Source of the DNA: Halisarca cf. caerulea
Taxonomy: Eukaryota > Porifera > Demospongiae > Chondrillida > Halisarcidae
Direction: 5' to 3'
Length of the DNA: 32,500 nucleotides
Assembly (NCBI GenBank): GCA_963170055.1
Contig: CAUJGJ010000371.1
Span: 2,556,011-2,588,510 of the forward strand
Both the position numbers and the translations under genes were made by a program. This document shows positions 10,401-23,100 of this stretch, piece after piece; the stretch's first letter is position 1; the number at the start of each line of letters is the position of its first letter. The notes under the pieces are model-generated. The model made no database searches and was not told the DNA's origin. It was given only the letters and a program-made list of their open reading frames with translations.

Positions 10401-12681
10401 CGGGCATGACAGTCCTATGTTTTATGAATGGATCTCCTCTTGTTGTGTGGGGGATATGCAATGCGTTCGTACATATTACGAGTAATGTTATGTACATCCT
10501 TACATTATGTATGTACTCTCTGTGTACGTATGTATATTATGCATGCATGCATGTGTATTGCTGTATGTCACCACATGTGTACGTATACGTACGTACATAA
10601 GTGTGGAAATGTACACATTGTACATATGTACAATGTACATACGTATGTACATATGTACATACATGTACGTACGTATGTATGTACATGCATGTGTCATACA
10701 TGTCATTCGTAGCCCCTTGCATGTGACTTCCAACTCTTTACACGAATGTTTTCCTTTGTGTCCATCCGTTGTTACGGTGACTTACTTAGACTGATGGAGC
10801 TGTTCCAGCATACCTACCTGCACCCTCTCTGTCTGGCCTTTTGTCCTCACTATGGCAACACGGGCGTTGGGTGCTAACAACACTTCTTAGTTTTCTTCAA
10901 AGTTCCTTGGTTTTGTGGAATTTGCATACCAAATTGTATTGTGTGCATACTTGTATTGGTTGAATTGGTTTCTGCATCCTCCCATATGCACTGGATGTAG
11001 TTTGTGCCTCAACATTCTCATTTTCATGAGTACCTTGTACATACGTGTATACATGAGTATGTATGTACATACGTATGTGCTTACGTGTATGTACTATACC
11101 TGTACATGTGTGTACTCTATGTACGTGGTCACTCATCATGATGTGTACACTATGCAGGTCGCCGCTTGAATGTGAAGATTGATTTCCTGACAGATCCAAG
11201 CTTTGTTGCTGTCTATGAGAATGCCATAAAGGTCACTGCTGATGGTCCACGAGAGCCTAGACGTGAGTGGCAGAATGCACACTTTTCTCCATACCTAGTA
11301 CCCCAGTCATGCAAGTCTGTGTATCTCATCTAACATTGGTGACTGGTTTAGATCGCAATTTGGTACATCCCTTGCTTCTGTCAGCAGAGGCCACAATGGC
11401 CTGAGTACACACCACCAGGTGTGCTGTTTCCTGTATCATACTGTTTGTCCGCATTCTTGTCTGGTGTGTGATTTGTTTACATACTTGCATCCTGTCCCAG
11501 CTGGAAGTAAGCCCCATGCTCAGCCTCAGAGCTTCATAGCATATCGTGGGCTGTGCGTGTACGTACATATTAGGCACTGATTTTCGGTGCTGTCTCCAAA
11601 TGTCCCCTCATCTTGATAGATTTCGCATCTCATCATGGTCTTTGGGTGCACACCCTAGATGATTCAGTTGTAGGATGAGTAATTTGCCACGCATGGTTAA
11701 CCATATCTGCTATCACTACTACACCTTCCGTATGCCACTTTCATACATACATACTCATATATGTATGTATGTATGTATGTATGTGCATGTACTTATCACT
11801 TTATGAAAGTACTTATCTATTATGTATAATATACATATGTACGTATACATTTGTACTACATACGCACACACTACATACTAACATATGTGTACGTATGTAT
11901 TACTGTGCTGAATATCATTGCCGAGACAAATGCAAACAGTACATACGTACATAATGGATCAAATAATGTGTAATACAAAGGGTTAGTGAGTGGTGGCATC
12001 ATTGCATCATCGCATCATCGTGCACTGTTGAATTATGTTTGTACAAATCCCCGACTTCGTTCTGTAGAGGTTGTAATACGTACATACATTCCTCTGTACA
12101 TACGTATGTACGTATGTGCATATTTTCTGTCTAATGTTATATGCTTACATTCATATGAACGTATAATTATTATTCATAACATATAATTGCTTCACTGATG
12201 CACACATACGTATATATGTACGTACATATGTACGTGTGTACAACATACATATTTTGGAATGTACATACTGTACATACGAGCGTACATACGTATACCATGC
12301 TAAGGTACATTGTAGTAATTTGCTGTATGAATAATATATATTTTGCAAGACTTGTGATGCTGAGTAGGAAGATTAAAATTTTATGGCTCGTGGTGTGTGA
12401 TTGATTTTTATAGCTAATAAATTATTCCAATTAATGTACAGTTCGTAGCTTCTGACTAGCACGTTAATAAATGTTGAGAGTTTGAGCTGCCGAAGACAAT
12501 TTTATCATGACAGTAAGCCACAAGTGTGTTCCCATGTATGTACATATATATATATGTGTGTGTGTATGCACGTACAAGTCTTTTAGCTGCTCTTGGGGGA
12601 TTATCTGTCTTCTAGAGAGCACTGATGTGTTTAGAGTTGTGTTTATAACGCACAGAGCAAGCCTTTATGTTAACACAGAAG

Positions 12682-12758
<77 letters not shown>

Positions 12759-14502
12759 ATGTACAGTACTGACTTACTTCTGATAGTAAGTAAGTAGGTC
12801 TTTGATAACCAATGTATAGAAATGCACTGCAGGCCATCTTGGGAGGCATGGTTAGAAGGGGTGGTTTGTGGTTGGCAGTTGCTATGGATGTTATTGTGTA
12901 TGTAAACTGACCTTACCACAAACCCAACCAGTGGTGTATTTGAACATTGTGTTTTATGTGTGTGTACTTTTGCCTGTTTTACCAGCAGTATCTCCCCCTT
13001 ATGTATTATATGTGTGTGTACATAGTAGAAGTGTCGAAAACACAGCCACCACAAGCTTGTTGTCTGTGTAGCCAGAGTCCCCATGAAAACATTGTGCTTC
13101 ACCATATCATGTACTGTACAAATTTGGGTGTGGTGTGTGGTTCTGTAGTCATGCTTAGTATTCGTTGACATTTTGTTATCAGTTGCCACATCTACCACAG
13201 ACTATGTGGGGAATAGCTGTATACACAAGAACCACACAACCAATCCCACTCTGCAGGTCTGTGTACCATACTTCCTCTATAACTGGTAAATTTGCAGATA
13301 TTTGCTGATGACCATAGTCTATGCTCTAGTACATACATATGTCCATGTGTATATTGCACAATGTATGCATGTATTCTAGAGCAGCTTATGTATCTAGTTG
13401 TGCAAGCATGAGCATGTACTTGTACGTATGTACTTGTATGTACATTTGTACATTGCATGGAGAAACACATGTTCAGTGTATGCTGGTCACAACTTCCTCT
13501 TTTGGCTAAAGCATGTTCATACATACATGCATGCGTATATATATGGTTACGTACATAGGTGTGAATATGTATGTAGTTGTCTAGGTGCATGTGTATGTAC
13601 GGTACTTTAAGACTTGCGTGCTTGTTTGTTTGATATACAGTGCGTATACACAGTCGTATGTACATACAGTATATTGCTACGTACATGTGTGTATACATAA
13701 TGTACACATGATGGGTTCTCCTTACACACATACAAACATACGTATGTATTACAGTGTATACGTATCCAGTAATGCAATGAATTAACACACTATGTACATA
13801 CGTACATATGTACGTATGTACTTACATATGAATGTACATATGTACGTCCTTATACCCCATTGTCACTGTATGGAGACAGAAGGCAAGATTTAGGAGGTAC
13901 GTACGTACGTAAGTGCATATACAGATAATAGTCAGATGGGGTATTTTCGTAAGAGGGGGTTGGTCATACTGTACTCACAGTATGTGTTCACTGTACATGT
14001 GTTTGTATTGTGCATCCCACATGTGCTTGTATTGTGCACCCCACATGTGCTTGTATTGTGCACCCCACATGTGCTTGTATTGTGCACCCCAAAGTGCTTG
14101 TATTTACACTTTGCTCCACCTGCCTATTGAACCCGGGGGAACCTATCCATTACCTCAAGCACAATAAAGGAAATGTAGTATGAAATACCATTGTACCCTG
14201 TGTGTGTGCATGTGTATATGTGTGTGTGATTGTGAAAGATTTTCTGTATGTGTTAAACAAACTTATTCCTGTTTTAACTTTCCAGTTTCCTGGTATATTT
14301 TCACCGTTACATCAAACTGAAAATGGTAACAACTATTCGTGCATACATACATGTATATGTATGTATATGCATACATATGTACGTACGTACGTATGTATAC
14401 ACACATAATTTATTATGAAGGCACAATGAGAAACTGTTTCTCTCGTATGTATGTACGTATTTCCATGTGTCATGAAACAGCAATATTGTCTTAAACTGAG
14501 CA

Positions 14503-14593
<91 letters not shown>

Positions 14594-16460
14594 GCACGCA
14601 CGTATATACGTAGTTGTCAGTTTCCAAACAAGTTAGGTATGTGCGGTTTATGGTATGCATAGTTTCAGTGGAAGTAATTTGCATGACTGTACGCATACGT
14701 AATACGCACGTACTTATGTACATACATACGTACATACGTATATATGTGTGTATAGTACATACAGTGCATGTATGTATATACATAATATAATATGTGAGTA
14801 AATAGTATACGTATATGTGCATGTTGGTACTGTATGTTGCTATGAACAGCAGTAATGCCAGTACTGCTTATGGACATGCCTACATACATAAGTAGGTGTA
14901 GTGTACATACGTACGTATGTATGGACAGGCTCTGTCAATGTACAGCAATCATTTGACACAAATGTTCTTGGTGCTTATGTGCACTAAAATACATGTAAGT
15001 ACGCATTTGTATGTATGCGTGCAGTGTAGATATATGTACATATATACGCACATACGTACGTACTTTCTGTATCATGTTGGACAAAAGAATCATGGACGGA
15101 TGTATACACGTGTCTGTGCATACAGGGATAAGTATCAGCTTCTCTTGAAGTGTGAAGCAGTGCTATAGGCTAAGCTGTAGATGCAACACAGTGAATGGGG
15201 GATGTGTTGCTGCTCGATAGCGTTGGGTGTGAGGTTGCTTGTGGTTTTGCATGGGAGATCGTTTATGAAGTTATATAGCTAGGTGTTAATCTGTTTGTGG
15301 TGCCAGATGTGTGGTTGTTTGTAGTGCCAGATGTGGGGTTGTTTGTGGTGCCAGATGTGTGGCTGTGTTTGGTGCCAGATGTGTGGTTGCTTGTGGTGCC
15401 AGATGTGGGGTTGTTTGTAGTGCCAGATGTGGGGTTGTTTGTGGTGCCAGATGTGTGGTTGTTTGTGGTGCCAGATGTGTGGTTGTTTGTGGTGCCAGAT
15501 GTGTGGCTGTTTGTTGTGCCAGAGGTGTGGTTGTTTGTGATGCCAGATGTGTGGCTGTTTGTGGTGCCGGATGTGTGGCTGTTTGTGGTGCCGGATGTGT
15601 GGCTGTTTGTTGTGCCAGAGGTGTGGTTGTTTGTGGTGCCAGAGGTGTGGTTGTTTGTGGTGCCAGAGGTGTGGTTGTTTGTGGTGCCAGAGGTGTGGTT
15701 GTTTGTGGTGCCAGAGGTGTGGTTGTTTGTGGTGCCAGATGTGTGGCTGTTTGTGGTGCCGGATGTGACTGTATTTGTTGTATAAAGCATAAGGCTAGGT
15801 ACATGCGTATGTTGATAGTAAGTTGTTTTTGAACGAGGTATTTGTGTGGGGTCATATCAATAGCAAAGTTTCCTTTGCAGCTATACTATCACATGTGCCC
15901 TCTCTTCCTGGTCATGTCCATATAAGCTGTTCTGGATAGCCCCTATTACACTGCCTGTGCTTCCATGCAGTCTGTGACATGCAAGTATTCCTCCTGAATC
16001 ATACCTACATCCTCCCACAACTGCCAGGAAGTCAGCCCTTGCTCTGTGTGTGTACCATCAGATTGCTCACCCCGCATGCAACCCCAGCCATTGGCATGCA
16101 CCAGTGATCCACACATTAGGCAAGGGCATTGGGTGAGAGACAGGTGGTCTTTGAGGCTTTGGGTGTTGTTGACACAATGATTTGTAGCTATCTTCCTTTG
16201 TCGAGGATAGTGGTTGATATTGATATGCCTGGTGGGTGTTATCCGAGAAGTCATTTTCTTGTAATGATATACCACAGTGGGCACTAATCTTACGTGGTTG
16301 GGCGACATTCACATGCAATATACGTGTACGTCCATAGGTGCTTATTGGTGTGGTGCCTTGGCCGAGTGTTTGTTCGGTACACAGGGATGACAGGTGTATA
16401 CGTACATACATGCATACACACATGTGTGCAAATGTGTGCTTACACAGCGAAAAATGTACA

Positions 16461-16511
<51 letters not shown>

Positions 16512-17023
16512 GCATCGTATTGTTAGCAATAAACCACCCTCTATCAAACATCTCATTTTGACTTCATCTGTAGTCCATTGTGGTTGGGTTTGTGGTTGTA
16601 GTGTCTGTTGTAGCGGATGTACTGAAGGACATCCCTTCATGTACTTGTGTATGTAGTTGAGCTCACACAGCAACTGCCGTTGATGGCTTGTGGCCACATG
16701 GGCCGGATTGCAGACCTCACGCTCCACTGAGTGGAACCTGATGAAGCAGTACTACGTATGTACGTACCTATGCACATACTTGCATCCTAGCGTTTGCCTT
16801 AAAAAGTGCATTTTATAATTATATTACCCTTATTACATGTAGTACATCAACGTAACGTGCATGTCTATGTACGTATGTTGATATGCGTGTAGGTTGTGCA
16901 TGTGTTTCTATGGTGGGAGTTGTAATCTTCCAAGTGCCAGTTCTGGTTTCTTTGAAATATGCACAGTTTCCATATGGTGCATACTCTGGGGTGTTACTAT
17001 TTGCATGTTTTCCATAGTAATGC

Positions 17024-17090
<67 letters not shown>

Positions 17091-17129
17091 GTGTGTGCGT
17101 GCGTGTGTCTGTGTTTATGTGTGTGTGCA

Positions 17130-17169
<40 letters not shown>

Positions 17170-20100
17170 TGTGTGTGTGTACTCTTTTTATTGGGTATGT
17201 GTGTACGTACGTATGTATGTGTGTAGTAGGTATGTATGTAGATACATGGGTTTATATTTATCGCATACATATGTACATACTATAATGGACCACGTGATTC
17301 TCTTCTTTATGGCCAGTTACTTGTGTTAGTTGGTTAGAACAGAGCAATCTTTCCTTCTGTGGTCAGAAACAGAGCACAATTATGGTTAGAAGCCATTTGT
17401 AAGTTACTTGATCTCATTGGGCACTTCCTTGTCCTGATGCCAGTTAGCCATCCTGTGTGCGTGCTCTCAATGGGATTGTGGTGAGTCATCCCATTTCATC
17501 CCACCTCCCCAGAAACCAGACACTGTCCTTGTTGAGGTAAACAACAAAATCTGATTATGGGTTGTGGTTGACAGGTGTGTGTTGAGGTTCTTATCAGTGG
17601 ATTCCACTGTTAGTATGTTATGAATAGGGTGGGCATCCATCATGACCGGCTGACTTGACTTGGATGAGGATTTGCCTTAGGGTGCCCTCCTGAGGTTTTC
17701 TGTCCGCACTCTACCAACAAGTGTGTAAGAATTGATGTATGGTGTTCGTGACATAAGTGTGTGACAAGGTGCGATCTTGTTAAACTTTCATCGAATTTTG
17801 TGTAAGTGTACGTGTTCTTATGTGCCACATTCACAGAGTAATTCTTATATTGCAGGTCCAAATTCCTAATCCGTAGGTTCACAAGAGATATTTTCTTATG
17901 TAATATTTAGTATTATGCGAACACAAGTCTGTATTGTAGCATTTATTTCTGTGGGTTCACTCTCCACCAGAAATGTACAGTAGAACTTGTTCCATAAGTA
18001 CGTACGTACCTGGGTTAGTGTGTACGTATGTGCTCCTGAATAGTAAAAACACCTCATTCTGTCCCCTCCTGTGCATACATACGTGCATATATACAGTTCG
18101 TTAACCTGTCCTGATGGTAAGTTCCCCTGATAAGAAGTGCTGATTGTTCTATTCTTTGAGGTGCTTACTAGGCAGGCTCTACTGCATTTACGTATATACT
18201 GTGCAGCATACGTACGTTTGTGCGTATGCTGCACACATACGTACGCACATATGTATGTAAGTATGTACGTACGTATGTATGTACTATGTATGTACGTATG
18301 TACCTACGTATGTATATCTGCATATGTACATGTATGACCACATGTATAAAAGGGCATGTGTGTATGTGTATACACAGGTATGTATGTTCCCGTGCCCTTG
18401 TGTACGTTTTGCGTACATATGTTGAATTTGAGGTTTGTTTGCCATTTAAAGTCATTGTCTGGGAATTTGGATGGAATAGAGACTAATTGACTACTATGAA
18501 CAACCCGTGTCTGCCACTGAGGCAAATACAGTATGATGTGCATATACGCTTGTAGGTACATGGGCATTCTCATGCTGTGTGTTTTATATTGGGACATCTT
18601 ACGTACACACAAACCAGTTACTGACAGAAACAGGTGTGCATGCAACAGTGCTTTATAAGAGGTCCCCACCTGTAGATGCATTGGTTTATGTACTCATGTG
18701 CTACTGTCATCAAAAATGCTACCATTGCAGACGGTTTTCTTGTGTAATTTCTGTTTGTCTACTTGCCACCCACCACCTAGGTACAAGGCTCTCATGTACC
18801 TTGTCTGTTGGGCATACATGGTTGGGACACACTGAGGGGTTGTATGGGTAGGAACATTACATATGTACCTACAGTATGTACGTACGTACGTACGTAATAT
18901 GAACATACGTATAATATGGTAATATACGTATATGTACATATGTAGGGCTGTAGCGCTGTGATTGGTCCCCTGCCGTAAGTTGTCCCCCGACCATGTTATC
19001 AATACTAAACCATAACCCAGCCCCAACCCTTAGACCACAATGGTTCGAGTTTGCATTTGATGTAAACATGTAATTGGCATGGCAGGGCAAGGTTAGCATA
19101 CTGCTGACGTACATATGTATGTACGTATGTATGTAAGAATATCTTAATGTACGCAAATGTAGCACACAAGTGTTATTATATAGTGCATTACTATATACGT
19201 ATGTGGAATGTGGCAGTATTCCATATGTACGTACAGCTATGGGAAATGAACACAATGCTCAACCCAAAAAAGTCCAAACATTATCCCCAGGGGATACAGA
19301 AATGCTTGAACATGTTTTGCTACATGTACGTGTAAAGTTAAACGTCTGCATTTTGACACTCCCACATGTGTACATATTTACTATTCTCTCTAATCTAACT
19401 GTATAACATATGTGACCAGGATTTCAATCCGACTCACTATTTTTGCCGACTAAGTGTCACATAACTGAGGTTTCAGTTGCTACTGCTAGTGTGAGCTTCT
19501 GAACATGTAAAACTTGTTTCAAGTCTGCCTGTACTAAGAATAGCCATTTGCATGTTCATACCAATGCCATAATAAGAACGAACCACAGTGTCCGCTATGT
19601 TACCTCTTGTTCCAGTTGGTCATGTGAATGCTAGATTAGGTGTGTGGGTGAATCTGTGGTCGCCAAGTGTCTGTTGTGGGCTGCTTGTGGTGATTCCCAT
19701 TCCAGAGCCCAACACCATATCAGCTGTGTGAGATAACCAATGGAGTCTTTCCAGACAGGAAGTACTGGTCATGAGGAAACCAGGTCATGAGGACTTTGGT
19801 ATTCTGATGATGTCATTGTGGGAATTCCCCTGTTGCACAACACCATTGTTGTGATTTCAATTTTAATGCAAAGGCAAGCTTGTTGTGGCTGACATGGACT
19901 GGTAAAATACCTTGTTATGGTGTTGCTAACCACAGTACTTTCCCTCCACCTTGTCACCTACAATGTGTACATTCTACATAACCTGGCAGAAGTACATACG
20001 TACTTGTGTGTTTCAAAATAGCAAATTGTATTTTTTATTCTTAGTATCTATAATATACGTATGAATTACATATATTCAACCACACATGTATAGGCATCTG

Positions 20101-23100
20101 CTAATATATTAGATGTGGTTTGTATGTACATTGTAAGAGTTCAGGTTTTCACTCATTGTACAATGTCTTGGTTCACCTCACAAGCAGACCATATTCATAT
20201 ACTCTAATTTACAAGGACCTTTGTACTCTGAGGTAACCACAAAGTGGTTGTCTCACCTCATGGTATGTAGGTGGGAAGAACTGTGTACTATGTGAGAGCA
20301 TATGTAGTGAACAGTTTACCACTGTGGTATGCTAGCGTTTCCTATCGTCACTTGCAATGCATGCATGCCCACACAACATTTAGCAGTCCCTTTGGGTGAA
20401 TTTTGAGCTCATTGTGTGGACAGTATTTCCCCTGTCTGTTTTTCCTGGTCAGGGTGACTGGGATTTGTTGACCCACTCCTACTCCTTCAGCTGAATCAGG
20501 TCAAATGGTGTCTGTAGTATTTCCTACTTCTGACCAAATTATAGCCACCTGATATTGCAGGAAGTAGCAATGAATACAATTATCAAATGAACATGTGTAC
20601 AGGATTTCACCTTTTTACTCTAATCAGGTGCCACTCAGCCTACAGCGCCACTATTATAATATACATACGTATGTACGTCCTCACAGTACTTATAGTGTAT
20701 ACATATGTACATATGTATGTATGTACGTACATACGTATGTATATAATCATATATATATTGCCGTGGTTGATCTGACTGGGATATTGAGCATGTGCGTATT
20801 GGCCTGTATGTATGCGTTCATTGGGATACCACTAAATCCAATGAGCACAACTGCGTAAAGTACTACGTACGTAGATACCATCAATCATCTTTTTTCCATA
20901 ATATTTGCACCTCTCCCAATAGAATCGCATATTGTTGTGATTGCCTTATGATGGTTTGATGCTTTTTTTGTGTGTGTTGTGATTGTTGCTTGTGTTTTGC
21001 AGGGCACAAACAGCATCCGTATGTTGTGGAAAGGCCTCCCAAGTCCCCGGTGGACTTCAACAGAGAGTGGACACTTAACGGTCTTCTGCCGATTGACACT
21101 TCAGATTGCACCTCACAGCGATCACCTCATTCAGTGGACTCTGGAACTGGTGGGTAGCAATGTAATTACATATATACGTGAGCAATTACGTGCATAGTAC
21201 ATGCTGCACCTCAAAACATACAGTGAAACCTGTCTCAAAGACCACTCGCATATAAAGACCACCTGTCTGTAGAGACCACAGTGGGCTGCCTCATGTCCAT
21301 TTCAGTTGTACTAAAGCACCTCTGTACAAGGACCACCTGTCTACAGAGACCACAATTACTTGGTCCCTTGAGTGGTCGTTATAGACAGGTTTTACTGTAC
21401 GTAAATATCCTGACATAACAACAAATATATCGTAAGTATCCCACTCCTATGTGCATAGAATACAGTACGTATGTATGTGTGAAAATACAGTCACACCTGG
21501 TTTATCTAAAGACCTCATTTATCCAACACTTTACTGTGAATCACCACCACTACTCTGTGTATGATCTGCCCTGCCTTATCCAACACCTGGTTTATCCAAC
21601 CTTTCTTATGAGGAACAGGTGTGGTCGGATAAACGAGGGCCCACTGTATTTACGAACTACGAATTCACGCACACTTCATATGTGTACACATTGAGAACTT
21701 TTGCAGAAATAACTCTATACAGGTTTGCTTAAGTATGTAGTTGGGTGGAAACTTGTAATACGTATGTACGTACATATGTACGTATAATGTCATATGAATG
21801 TTGTGTACTATTGTGTGTGTTAGATTTTAAGTCTGTCAGATAAATCATGTACAGTGGAACCTGTATAATGTGGACACCTTGGGGACCACCAAGCGTGTCC
21901 TGATTACAGTGGTGTCCTTATTTTCCAGGGGAGCTCAATATGTCATTCATATGTTTGGGCCACAACCGAATGTCCAGTTTGTGCAGATGTCCAGATTTTC
22001 AAATGTCCTGATTAGCAGGTTTTGCTATACTCCTATAGTCTTGTATAATTTATGGTAGTGAATGTTCATACATACATACGTATATCACAAGATGCTGTAG
22101 ATATAGGGAGAATATACTGTAAGATTATTCATGTGTTTGTATGGCACATGATATATTCAATGTTTGTGTCCCATTATTATCAATGTGCATTTATGGATGT
22201 ATTCCTTTTGCTAGAAGAAGACGTCCCGATGAGCACGGATGCAGCCAATCTCATGCTGTCCTCCATCACAGGTCCCTATGGCAACAGGAAAGATCCTAAA
22301 CAGTTTCTGGGCAATCCAATCAGTGACAACTTTAAAAGAAATACCCCTAGCCAGCAACCTGGAATAGGACACGGGATCATTACTATTGATAACATTTCAG
22401 CCTCTAATGAAAGTACAGGTCTTGGAAACTCTGCCCCTAGCTCTCCCAGTCACAACGTCCAAAAAGCTCCTGTTTCACATCTACTGCCTCACAGAGTGCT
22501 GATCCTTCCTACATCACCCACTGTGGTCTCGCCACCTGGATCAGCTACTCTTCCTAACCAACCAACTACGTACTCAATCAATGGGAAAGTCCCTTCCATG
22601 AATTCATGTAAAACATCTACTGTTGATGGACATTCGGTTCAGTTTGTTCCAGTCTCCAGTGGCAAGGGTGGGATGCAGCTTCAGCCAATCATTCTACCTT
22701 CCACCCCTCCAGCTTCCAACGGGACAACAGGACAGAACTTTCTCAACTTCATTCCCATATCTCCGAAACTGGTTCAAAGTTCTCCTCTTCTGCAACCCAT
22801 TACGAGCATGAACCCAGGGATGGCATCTCCAAGGCTTACCACATCTCCAGAGAATGGTATGGACATGATGCAGAACATCTCATACCTGAAGGGACTTGAT
22901 CACAAAGCAATTCTAAAGTTACTGAGGCTGATGGATCTAGACAAATATCATCCCATGTTTATACAGGTATGTGTGTATGTACTTCCTGGAGTATGTTTGT
23001 ACACATACAATTATTGTTACAAACGTTAGTATGTGTATATGTTCATGCATGTGTGTGTCAGTATGTGCATATGTGCATGCATGTTGTGTGTGTTCATGTG

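Larger units (their letters stand above)
7105..11157 (+). other. RUNX intron 1
   Basis: Phase-1 GT-AG intron of 4053 bp. It holds a (TG)n tract at 7407-7461, a 39-bp minisatellite at 8173-8289, a TIR element with two inner tandem arrays at 9084-9649, and TACGTA/TGTATG-rich stretches, densest at 10500-10700. I found no extra exon. Open frames of 60-170 codons are low-complexity. Confidence 0.85.
11263..21002 (+). other. RUNX intron 2
   Basis: GT-AG intron of 9740 bp, over half the gene. It contains long CA/TG arrays (12684-12757, 14504-14589, 16458-16511, 17026-17181), 24-bp minisatellites (13998-14104 and 15290-15776), and many palindromic TACGTAC/GTATGTAC tracts (for example 13800-13860, 18180-18310, 20700-20740). 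I found no conserved coding exon. Non-repetitive stretches such as 17300-18000 and 19400-20580 show nothing recognisable and could hold regulatory elements. Confidence 0.8.

Noticed and set aside
12665..13788. Minus-strand open frames of 177 and 198 codons
   Set aside because: They are built from (AC)n and TACGTA-type tracts (poly-CV, YVHT text), with no conserved domain and no splice-consistent neighbours.
15263..15855. Long repetitive open frames on both strands (175, 189, 162 and 173 codons)
   Set aside because: They follow from a 24-bp period without stop codons, lie inside a RUNX intron, and occur in several frames at once.
16819..17329. Cysteine-valine-rich open frames around the (GT)n array
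   Set aside because: Dinucleotide repeat translation only.
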